Positions 24,601-36,600 of a DNA stretch of 64,000 nt are shown piece after piece. A program made the translations under genes and the position numbers. Each line of letters opens with the position of its first letter. The stretch's first letter is position 1. The stretch spans positions 756,370 through 820,369 of the forward strand of contig VZTI01001819.1 in NCBI GenBank assembly GCA_013397865.1. Reading direction: 5' to 3'. Under the pieces are notes generated by a model that was not told the origin of the DNA, ran no database searches, and saw nothing but the letters and a program-made list of their open reading frames with translations. Origin of the DNA: Struthidea cinerea. Taxonomy: Eukaryota; Chordata; Aves; Passeriformes; Corcoracidae.

Positions 24601-27600
24601 AGAAAAAGATGGAGAATCTTTGGAAGGAATATATATATAATTTTCTGCCAAGAAGTTGCTTGAGTGACTCCCCTTGTTTATTCCAATAAAGTAAGGATAA
24701 TGAGGTCTTAAAACAAGCTAAAGGAATTAGACTGTAATAGTAAACTATAGTAGCTCTCCATAATTTTGAAGAGCAGGTTTCTACCTGCAGTGGTGAATTT
24801 CTACAGAAGTACTTCATCAACTATTCTAGTCACCCAGCAAAGAAGCACAGCATTTCCACTGTTGTGTGTTGTTGTGCAATGGTTATCATTTGAGTAAAGT
24901 AGATGACCAGTAGCAACTGGTAGAGTCTATAGTGACTGGTAGAATCTGTTCTTTTTTTTTTTCCATCCCGTGTGAGCTCTCTAGTATTGAGGGAGAGAAT
25001 CCTGTTGAAGACTGCAGTTAAGCAGTAGGAATTCTGTCCTCCAAGGAAAAGGACTGTACTTTCCAATTGCACAGAAGACTACTTGAGCTAAAATCTTCTG
25101 TCTTTGTGGAAAGCACTCTAGTGTGTGTTGACGTGAGACTGGAAAACAAGCCTATGTAAAGTCAACCTGGGAACTGAGGTTGTTTGTACATAATGTAACA
25201 CCTCATGTCCCTGCGGTTACTTTAATGTACCTTATCATGGCAGACTGAAATAGCTTGATGTTCAGGAACTTGGATATTATCTGAACAAAAATGAGTATAC
25301 ACTGGGGAGTGGGTTGGTGTTTGGGTTCACTGGATGTGTTCATGCTCTTGAAGGATATTTTGATGTCTTCACGTTGATCAACTGGAAAAGTATTTATTTT
25401 TAAGTACTACAGTTCAGGAGGACACTCAAGGTGTGTACAGGTAGTCACTGATATCCCCTTTGGTACACTTCAGTTTTTGAAGGAGACGACTCTTGCCCAG
25501 GATTTGTGTGTGCTGTCTTTATAGATGCTTGTCTTGCTAGTCAATGAAGGGGAAAGTTGCTGTACAGATAACGAGGTGTATGTGTGCCTTGGGAATTGTC
25601 AGAGTTTTGGGGCCATAGTCTCACTTGTATGCAATAAAAATGGGGAATAGCTATAACAGGGTCATATTCTAGCTACATAATAAGTAAAATCATACTTCAA
25701 TACAAAATTTTTAAGGGAAATAACAGACCTCATTCAAGCCTTTTTTTTGTCCAGGTCATATCTACTGTAACACCACACAGAAAATGCCTGTTACCAGTAA
25801 TGACTTTTGTAGAAGGTAGGACACTGAACTACTCAGACCTTGTATTTGATCCAGCATCAGTTCCTCATTTCCTGTGTATGATGGTTTGGGAATGCTACTT
25901 TCAAATGTAGTACTCCCACTAAAAAGAAAACCACCAGCTGCTCCCCTCCCCTTCTCCAGTGGGAGACAAAAGGCAGAGATCATAGGCCAAGATAAGAAAA
26001 ATTTACTGGAAACAGCAATGAGATAAGAAAACAAACATTAACTGCAACAATGCTAATGACAATAATGTACAAAGAGAGGATGATTTACATGCAAAGTGCT
26101 TACCCCAGCCCAGGACACTGAAAAACAATGGCAGGCAGCTCCTCTGCCTGACAGGAATTCCCTGTGACTGGAAAGGAGCACCTTTCTTCTTGGAAGCGAG
26201 AGTCCCTTTTCCCCAGCCCCTCGAAGTGGCATAAGGTGGTACTGAGTAGCACTGGTGTCTTGGCTGTGTCCTGGGCACAGTGCAGGGCAGCCCGGAATTC
26301 CTGGATAAAGCGCTACGGTGGGCTCAGCCTCTCCAGCAGCTGTGACTACAGGCATGTGCCACTGCACCTGGCTACTGTGAAAAATAATTAACTGCCCTGG
26401 CCAGAACTAGGACACTGTGCTTTTCTATAAAGACCTATTTTCGGGGATGAGCTCTTTCCATCTATTTGGAGAAGTGGTAACTGGGTGTTTCCAAGGGGTA
26501 ATTTTGTGGAAAAGATCACAATCTTGGTAAGATTGGGCTTACAGTTGTTTGACAGGGGGAGCTGCAGGATTTTCTGTCTTGACTTGGGTCCTCTGTTTGC
26601 TCTTATGAGTTCTACCCTATGGGAACTTAACTTGCGTGAGTTATCAAGGCTTTCTGAGTTACAGGGAAACACTTCATGGGTAAGACAAAGTTTTTTTCTG
26701 ATTGCAAAACTGTACAGGGTGCTGGTGTCCAGTCACTGGCAGTGGGACTTCTGTGAGGGGAGGCTGCAGATGCCCTGTACTGGAGGGTATCTCCAGTTCC
26801 AGCCAGTTCCAGCCCACCCACCACAGGGCACAGCTGAGCCCACAGCTGAGGCAGGGGCACCGTGGAGGAAGCTTCTTTAAGAAAGGAGAAAACAATCCCA
26901 AGACAGGAGGGAACTAAAAGGAGTGGCAACAGTGGAAACCCTAGGGTCAGAGGAGGAGAAGTACTCTGTTGTTGAGTAAATGTTCCTGAAGGATGGCAGC
27001 CCACAGAAAACCCCTGTGGGGGAAAAGGAAGGATCAGCAGAGACTTTAAACATTTCTCCCCCCCACCACCTTGCACTGCTCCATCTTTCTGAAGGAACTG
27101 GGTATAACCTGCAGCGAGAGGAAATAGGAAGGAGAGAAGTTGGGTGTGAAAAGAGCCAGTGAGGAAAAGTTCTCCTTGCTGCTGACCCGCGAGCTCTCTC
27201 AGTCCTGTTCGCCCCACTGAAAGCCACCCCACCCTCAGCCTTCTGAGGGGAGAGTGAGTGAGTATCTGGCTGGGTGTTTGGCTGCTAGCCAGGGCCAACC
27301 CACCACAGAACCCAGAAGTGATTCAGTCTCTCTGTCCGGGGTTTAGTCTTACAGCAAGCAAAGGACCAAGGCTAGACGAACATGTGCTCTGGCCATGTGT
27401 CTGTCCGAGTGTGCCTAAGTGTGCTTAGTGTTCAGGCAGTCTGGAAACCATGCTAGTGTTATGTACCACCATTCTGAGCTACAAGTAGGGGATAGTTTAA
27501 AGATGCTGAAGAATAAACTTAAAACAAAATACAGTGCCTTCCTGAGATGATGACTGACTGGGCAGTTGACGATTTTATATGGCTGGAAGCTTTACCTTCA

Positions 27601-30600
27601 GCTCTTTGTGAAAAGATCCGATACTTGTTTGTAGTAGGATAGCAAGAGATAACGCAGCTGGCCAAGCAGCTGACATGCTTGCAGGTGTGATGTTGGTAAT
27701 GGCATGGTGTAGATGCTTTTCCCTACTGGATGCACAGAGCTGAGTTACATGCGATGGGTCTCTGTGTGGGGAAGATAAATAGTTTCAAAACATTTACTCT
27801 ATATTCTTGGTTTGCCTTAAAGAGTAATGTGGGCTGTTTTTTGGGCATTGTAAATGACCTTTAGCTGTTGGGGCTTTTTTTTCCATGAAATGAAATTTCA
27901 GAAGTGGGATTCATGACTTTTAACTAGTAAAAGGGGCGCATTCTTTAATAACTGTAGTATCTGATTACTTTTGTTAATCAAAAAACCCTCTTTATTTCAC
28001 AGTTTTATAAGCTCAGCCATTTGCTTTGCAGCAATGTTTGACTTTATTACCAACTCATCTCTTCTTGGCCCAAGGAGACTCTGGCCGTAGGCTGCAAAAA
28101 TCCAGATGTAGATATGGTAACAGTTTGGTTTGACACACTTGCACAGGATTAGCAAAGACTAATGCTTGATTTATGGGCTTGCAAGCTTTTTAAAGATGCA
28201 TCTGGTGTAAATAAATATGTAATTTAGAGACTCCCATTTAAAGAGGTAAAACTAAAAAATTTTGAGTCATCATTCATTTCCATAGTAAGAGTTGTTACTC
28301 TTCTTCTTTGTAGGATGTGTGTTACAGATGGTCCCTCACATTCTGTTATGTGTAACTATTTTGTCTGGGAGGTTATTGTCCCAATATAGTTACTGCTTTT
28401 ATGATTAAAGGATTTGAGTTTTTCAAGACTGTTGTAAATTGTTTAATGTTTCCCTGATCATCTTTGTTTTACAAAACCGAAATAAAAATGGAAAAAAGGG
28501 TAAACTTGAAATCCTTCAGAAGGGAACTCAAACATTTATACATCCTTGTAATTTAAAACTGTCATTAATTAGCACTTCATCATTAACCTGCCTGGATGGG
28601 GGAAAAAGTCAATGCAAGTACTGCCAGTTCAAAGATTTGGCATCATCTACATGGAAGGGATCTGCTGAAGAATTATTCCATGTTAATTTTTAATTTATTT
28701 TTTCCAAAATGCATAGTTGCTCTTCATCTTTCTGGATTATTTATTTCTTTCCCTTTATTATCCCTTAAAGTAGGTATCATCAATACTTACTGGAAAATTT
28801 TCTGGCTTGTTCAAGAAAAAAACAATAATATTCTAGTGTGTTTTCAGAAGAAATTTAATCCCTCATGATGACAACAGCTGTGGTGTTTTCAGAAGTACTT
28901 TGAACGTTCAGAAAGGTACTGTATTGTCTTTGAAGTAGGCTGTCTGAGAAATGTCAGTGCATAGCTAAATTGCATTTTAGAAATATAGAGTAATTCTTGT
29001 TGGGAATCTAACAGACACAACTGCATTTTAAATATTTAGGAATTAGTCCAACTGTGGTTGCACATAGTTGCACTTCAGTGATAGACTTGGATCATCTGGG
29101 ATCTTCTAGCATGTTTGTGGTCTAAGGAGGTTTATTGTGTCCACCTGCCAAAAATGTTTTTATTGTATATCATTTCAACAGCTCTGTCTGTGTTTTAAAG
29201 GAACACATTGCCCCCAAGAAGGGAAGGCTAGTGCTGTGTCTCTGCTGACTTATGGAGCTGTCTGAGTGTTAAAAAACCCAACAAAACAACTACAAACACA
29301 ACCAAAAAACCCAACAATCCAAAATTTAACAAAAAAAACCACACTGAACCATCTAAAACTACATTGCCACATCTGGAGACACCCTGACATCCTGGTCTTC
29401 TGGAAGGGCTGTTTACTCACTGTGGTTGACCTCTGTTGTTGCTACTCTGCGCAGAAATTCGGTCTGGTTTCATGTAAGTGGAGCAGAGATGTGTCTGTGT
29501 CACTTCTTGTCTGGTGAACAAATGAGAAGTTTCTACTACTGCTCTTGCATGTGTTTATAAATACCTTTCAAAGGGGAAAGAAATCATACAAAAACACACT
29601 GCTGCCATCACCACAAATAGTTTCCTGCGCAATGAAATAGTTGGAAAGCTGGCATTTGGCACTGCCCCTCTTGCCCCAGAAAGAAGTAGAGCGGGATGAG
29701 GAGGTGAGTCCTCTTGGGCAGGCACTGCTGAGGCTTAGTCAAGCATGACTTTCAAACTCCCTTTATCTTTGCACCCTTCAGGGAAGCATAGACTGTGATT
29801 TTAAAAGTCTGCAAATGGGCAAACACAGTTTTGTAGTTCTTTTTCTGTTGCTTCTGTCACTTCATTATGAGCTTGTATCTCTCCATCCATCCATCCAAAC
29901 ATCCATCCAAACATCTTTTGTGAAGCAGTTCTTAAAGAAATAGTGTCTGCTCATGCTGAATGGGGAAGAATGTTTAGAGCCTCTCTTAAAATATCACTGT
30001 GGAAGCTTCTTCTGAAGACAGGGGAGAAGATTTGCCTGATACAATGGAAAAAAATGCTTCTGGTGTAAAGAACTAACCCATGGAGTATTTGTTTCAAAAT
30101 TTGGTGCAGTTGTGTTGGTCGTAGGATAATTTTGGTGTTCCACACCTGACCCTCTGTAAGGATTTTTGAGACCACTTATTGCTATAGTTGGGAAAACATT
30201 TGAGAAAATCTGTAGTGAGACCAATATTGAGCCAGATACTTTGGATTTTGTTTTGTAGGTAGTGATGATACAGTTATGTCTCCAAGAAGAATTTACACAG
30301 TGGATCTTCCTCCAGAGGGTTATGTTGCAGTTACTCCAGATGCTCTTAGTAATGCAGTTTCTGAAAACTCAGGCAGTAGTGCTGACTCAACAGGTAAGTT
30401 TGTATGTTTGTTACTGTGATGAATTTTTCTCAAGGGAAACTTCTTAGCAGCTCTTATCGAGTAGATCTAGACTGCAACAGTGAGGTATTTAAACTGTTGC
30501 TGCCAGTGGGTGTCACTGTTTTGCAACATAAGCAAAACGAGGATGTACATCCCTGTGGGTTCATTTCCATCGTTTGGAGTTTCTAGACTAGATTCAACAT

Positions 30601-33600
30601 TTCGTGATAGCCATGCAGTGCCATAGATCTTACTGAAGTTACATAGAATCTAACTGAGGAAAAAGTCTTTAGCTCCTCCCACTCAAATGACATGTATATT
30701 CCTATTATTCCTGCTAACAGTCATTTTTTTTTTAAGAATAAATGTTAGATAAAGCTGTTTTACCAAGTCTGCTCTTGATGTTCTGAGGAATTGGGTAAAG
30801 GCTTAACAACCTTTCAAATTTGCCTCTCTCAGAACAGATACTCATCACTGGAGTTGGTAGAGGGGAGATATCAATCCTTTAGTGTTGAGAGACTTTCTGA
30901 TGAGAAACTGTGACCATGTAACTTCAGAAACAATATTTGATGTTGTCAAATGATACAAGAAGAGAAGCACAGAATCAGTAAACTGAGTTCTAAACTGACC
31001 TCGGTCAAATACATGGTTTACTGAATGACATTTCCAGGATTCAGTTGATTCTGTCTGTCTTTAGAAAGAAGTCCCAAGCTTAGACAAGACAAATGAATTT
31101 AGTTTTTTCAGTTGCTATGTTCCCGTGGATGTATGCTTGTCCAAAATTGTGTATCGCTGTCATTGGCCGCTAGGGATGTTCTACAGCAAAGAAAATACCC
31201 AGGTAAGGCAGCTGAAGTAAAATACCTGATAAGCAGCAGTTGCTAAACTACAGTGTCAGTTTCAGCCTGGAGATTGCCTTAAAAGCAAGGAAAACCTGAG
31301 ATACAACTTGCTGATATAGAAAGGCAAATTCTGCTTGCCTTTGCAAACAGTACCCACAGGGCAGAATTTTCAGCTTGGAAATTGGGTCTGCAGTCTGTTC
31401 TGAGCTCCAGTCAGAATCTGAGTACAAGTAAAGCTATCAAAGTAGCTCAAGGAACTGAAGCAAAATACGGCGTGACTGATGGCACATAAAGAGTGTTCAT
31501 CTCTGGTGTGCAGTGGTTTAAAGACCATTTCTGAGTGACAAAGAAGTACCTTTATCAGAGTAACGTAAGAGTAGGTCTTGATAGTTTTTGGATTATGAAT
31601 GGAAGGATGTTCTAATTTAGAGCTTCTAGGTTGTGCTCTTCTCAGTTAGATAGGATTTGTGTTTGGAATCCAGAAGCTGTTTCTAGGCTACCCTTAACCT
31701 TGTTTAATTGCAGAGCTGTCTTTGGACAGTTCACTGGGTTTCTCTTTCCCAGCATGTCAGATTCAAGATGGTTATTCTGATCTTGAAGCACCTTTTCTCT
31801 CCTTCCATGCCATATAATTTGTTTATTATTTCATGTACTTTTCTTTCGGATATTAGAGGGATGCTGCTTCTGTGTTTTGCTGATAAGACTAAATGAAGTC
31901 TCATAATACTTTGTAGGTAAATTCAGTTTTATACAGAGACTTAAGTTGCTTTTAAATAAAACACTAGCATACAGGCTGAGCACTGCTGCAACCGAGATAC
32001 ATCCTTATTAAGGCATTAGCATGGAACTTCTGTGGCAAATGTACTCAGCTGCTATTTAAAATCTATGAATAAATCAGATTATGTGTGGTGCATATTAGAT
32101 GTTGATATATTGCAAAGCAGTTAAGCAGAACAGAATTTAGGATTGAGTTACGTTGTCTCTTTTTAAAGTCATATAAATACCTGCCTGGTTTTACAGTGGA
32201 TAGAATATTGAACAATGCCTTTACTTGCTCATTTTGTAGATTTAATATTTTCCTTTAGTATTTCAGAAAAAATGTACTCAACCATGATACTAGTAAGTAG
32301 AGTTTTGATGTTGCTTAGTGACAGTATTGACTGTTGGATGGAGAACTCTGTTAGCTGATCCCAGTTTCACTGTTTGGGAAGAGTAAGTTTGGAGTTTTGG
32401 CCACTTTTTCAACAGTTAACATAGGATCTGGAATTTTGGGAGACTTATTTTTGGATTGGTTTGTTACTTGGCTTTGCACTTTGTCACGGAATTAAGAAAA
32501 AGTAAGTTTGAAGTGAAGGTTTTTAATCTGTGATTCTCCTTGCAAGGTAGGTTTGACTATAGATGTCATTCTTGCCAGGTATTTGCCTAATTATTTTTTT
32601 AGAACCTTATAGAGAGATTTTTCTTACATGCCCTTTTTCACTTGCTCTAGTGTTTCACTACCCTTTAATGCTAGATTTTTCTTGCTGCAGTTTAGACCCT
32701 TATTATTTGTTTTGTCTAAGTAACAATTGCAGAATTTGAGATCTGTGCTAATCTTGCAAGGTTGAGGGACGTGGTTAATTTTACTTGTGTATGTCTCTTA
32801 AGCATACACATAAAATCTATTGCAGGATGAAGTCTGTGATTTCAGGCAGTATTCATAAAATATAAAAGGAACATCTTAAACAATCACACCATGGATTACA
32901 TAGTTTTCTCACATAGATTTAGTTATATATCCCTTGTTTAGATATTTTTTGAAGGGATAAAGGAAAGCTCTAATGAGAGCTGAAGGAAAAAGAGGGTGTA
33001 TGCATGACTGTATGTATGAATATTTTATATATATAAAATAAATCTATTATGTTTAGAATTGTCCCAGGTATTCCCAAAGGACCAGCTCCGTAAGGTGAAG
33101 TTGAGATCTGGTGCATGCATTGTTTTAATCCTGATACTATCTATATGATATATTTTGTATGACAACAGGTAATCTTCCACTGTATTTCCTAAAAATTTGA
33201 GCATGTTGTTTATGTACTGGGTAAGAAAAGGTTCCTGTGCTATCCTTTTCTAGCCTTTTGGCCCAGAACTGAGGGAAATTAATGATGTGGAAATTCAACA
33301 AAAAGAAATCTGACTCAAAAAACAGTTTCATTGTTTATCAAACTTGTCTAATGAAAATAATATGACTTTATTTTAGGATTTAAATTTTTCAGTTATATGT
33401 CACTGTGATTTGCTATGTCCTCTCAATACATTAAGAAAACCAAGTATGAGTCTATCTGAATTAGTATAACAAGATCGTTAAGAGGAATAGATGTGCCATG
33501 CTGACATTTCATTATGTTAAATTAGTCTGGAAGAATGAAATATTCAGTCATTGAAATATGTATTTCAACATCAACTGTTTTTGAGAATTTGTTTAAAAGT

Positions 33601-36600
33601 TGAAGTTAATTAAAATTATAAAATAATTTCTTGTCAGCTCTAAAATAAGTTTGGGTTTGTCCATTATTATTCTTGTTTAAACTGCTAGTTGCTTTGTGGT
33701 TGATTCTGTCAGGATGAAATCGATGTTGTCCAGAATAGCTTCTGAACAAAAGGGGGTAAAAATACAGGTAGCCTCTTACCTGTCTGTAGTGTCTTGATTC
33801 ACTTAAAGGCAGCCATTTCAGGAAGACTGAATGGTGCTTAACCTTATATTTGTTTTTAAGGAGATGCTACTATGAATTATATGTTGACTAATATTCTTGG
33901 CAATTGTTGGGAATGTTATACATCACAGAACTGATACACTCGGCACACCAAGGGACCAATAGTTTTAAGCAGCTAAGGTCAGCAGCAAACTTTTTTTTGC
34001 AGGTAGGTAGCACCAGTCCTGAAACTCCAACATTATGAGTCTTTTTGTAGCCTTCGAAACAGAGGAGCCATTAGACCGTGTAATTTAAGCTTCTGTACCC
34101 GTTAGAGAGGTCTTACCCCATGCTGAGCTCAGCACTTTGCACTTAAAGGAAACCAGACCAAACACAAAAAAGCTATCCACATTTCAAAGATGTCACAGAG
34201 GCTCCACTACTTTCTAGCACTAACAGTTGATTGGTATCACTCTATTTCATGAAAAAAAAAAAAAAAATCGAAAATTGCTTTTTTCTGCCTCCCTCCATCG
34301 AAATGAAGGGCCTTTATTAAGCAGTATTTTTTCCCCACAAAGAAGCACAGTAATCAAGTCACCGTCAATCTTTTTGATTAAACAGGTTCGCTTGTGTATT
34401 GCTCTAAGATATTTATTTCAATCCTCAAGTCACATTTGTAGCTCTTTTAGGTATCACTCTTTTCACGGCATCTTTTTAAGAATATAAACTCACTACTGCA
34501 TGTAGCATTTGTGTTTCTTTACCCTTGAAGAAACTAATAATGTATCAGTGTTTTAGATATGTTTTCAAATTAATCAGACAGTGTGACAGTAGACAAAAGT
34601 TTCAAGAAATAGTTCATTAAAAAATTCTTTTGCTTCTAATTCCACATCATTTCATTCATGTGTACAGTTATCTCAGTGATATTATGATAAATATTTTTTG
34701 TGTAGGGCTTCTTAACTGTAAATCAAAATGTTTAACAGTATTCAATGACTGATATTACTTATTTTAAATAGAAGAGTTCAAGAAAAAACTCAAAGTGAAA
34801 TAAACTCAACTTCACTTGAAAACAAAGGAGTTTAAGAACGCTTAAAATTGCTTTTCTGAATCTTACATCTGAGAGAAAAAGCTATGAAAACACCTCCTGC
34901 GAATCAGGAGGTCTTACAGTGCCTTCTGTCAGCTGCTCCTGCATTGGCTGTCCAGAGTCTTGTGGCAACTTCTGTGAGAATATCCAAGGCTTATAACAAG
35001 ACAAATTGAGGGAATTGTGGCAGTTTCAGAGTAAGGATTCTGCATTTGCAAACTAAAATAATAAAATTCTTTTCAGTTTTGTTCATTTTTTTAATATAAT
35101 AACAAACATGTTAAAGGATTCTTATGAACAAAAATCCTATCTAATTTATTACTTCATTAAGTACGCCTGAATAATGAAGATGCTACAGTACAGCTCTTAA
35201 CTTAGTATAATAGTCAGTGTTTTGCAACACAGATGTACCAAATCATATTTGAAATTGTAGCATAAATAAATGAATGGGATTGATACACAGATGTGTAGAT
35301 TTTCTTTACAACTTGCTGAAAAAAAACCATTTTACTATTCTGCTTTCAGCTTCTTCTATAACTCTTACTTTGATGTTCACTTCTCTTTGCTTCTTTTCTT
35401 AGCTTTGTTCGCATGGGTCTTTCCTTTTCTAGTAAGGGTGGCATGGACTTGCAGGTTGAAAACTAACTTGTGAAAGAGTTATTACTTTAAAAAGTTGGTT
35501 TCAGTAATTCAGCAAGGAAGGGGCAGTGATTATATGGTAGTTTGAGCTCTTTTGTATTTCTAATAGTTAGGCTAAGTATTTTTTTTTTTTTTTTAATTTT
35601 TTTTTAATAATTCCCCTTGTTAATTTTGGGGTTTGTGNNNNNNNNNNNNNNNNNNNNNNNNNNNNNNNNNNNAATTCCCCTAGTTAATTTTGGGTGTTGT
35701 GTGTTTAATTCTCTGCCAGTTTGGATGTCACCTTTTTAGTATTAAAACAGTATATTTTTGTGTGATAAAATTACAGGTGATAACATTCTGTAGTTTAGCT
35801 TCGTCCTTGCAGAAATTAATGTATTGCTTCCAGTTTGTGAATGGCAGATTTTTCTGAGCCATCAACAACTTCAGGAATTCTCACGTGTATGCCATCATCA
35901 GAAAACGAACTGTAGCAACAATGACACCTGTGTTGAGGCTGTTACTATAAGCTTTTTCAAAATGTTGTGGTGTTTATAGATTAATCAATAATTTAGAAGA
36001 AGAGATGTCTGTGAGGTTAAGGAACTTTCTTCTCTACAGCCTGTTTCTTCTTCAGCTTAAGTGCACTTGACATTTTGGAATCAGTTACAGTGAAAGATGC
36101 CACAAACAAATAGAGATGTAGGACAGCTATAGCTGAAGAATTCTGTACTTCAGATGTGTTTTCCTTCAATATCCTCTTGGCAGTCCTTGTATTTGTTGAT
36201 AGATGCAATGACATTCCTTAATAGATAAAACCATCACAGTTTTCTTTCTGAAATTGATTAAGATTAAATGATAATTTTTATTTTCAGAGTTCAGATGAAG
36301 TATTTAATCATTTGTTAAATCTGGCTTAATTTTTTAAAGGGCCAAAAATCTAGATTCAGTAATGTTTGTATTTACACTGACATTGTTATGGGTTGATTAT
36401 AACATCACTGGAATTATAGTAAAAGTTAAGGAAGACCTAAATCAACTTCTCTAATATTGCTTTGGAAAATTTTTAATTCCTTTTCTATCTGAACAGGAGA
36501 AGATTGCCTTTTTGAAGTGACACCTGATTCAAGAGTTGTCAAGAATTCTAGTTATGTGTTTAACTTTTATTATACTGAATTTTAGGGAATTAAGTGTATG

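Larger units (their letters stand above)
16077..30258 (+). other. ERICH1: ERICH1 intron 2 (14.2 kb)
   Basis: The donor is GTGAGA at 16077 and the acceptor is TTTTGTAG ending at 30258. It contains an LTR fragment (17372-17632), a CR1 (20317-20675), a 20-base poly-T (22955-22974), an LTR with a 7SL-like segment (25877-26414), a further ERV-like block (about 26690-27307) and a CCAT microsatellite (29882-29913). The stretches 16080-17370, 17640-20310, 20680-25870 and 27310-29880 show no exon, RNA gene or repeat that I can name. Confidence 0.85.

Noticed and set aside
26230..26372. Primate-type Alu element
   Set aside because: The text looks Alu-like at first (GACTACAGGCATGTGCC), but Alu is itself derived from 7SL and is absent from birds. 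The segment also matches the 7SL part that follows in 7SL order, so a 7SL origin is the better reading; contamination is unlikely because it is embedded in an avian LTR.
26627..27298. 223-codon minus-strand open frame
   Set aside because: It overlaps a probable ERV-derived block, has low-complexity proline/leucine/serine-rich composition, no recognisable domain and no splice or promoter context.
36017..36214. 65-codon minus-strand frame with lysine-rich end, considered as a processed pseudogene
   Set aside because: It resembles a basic small protein at first sight, but I could not match it to any family. No poly-A tail or target duplication is visible.
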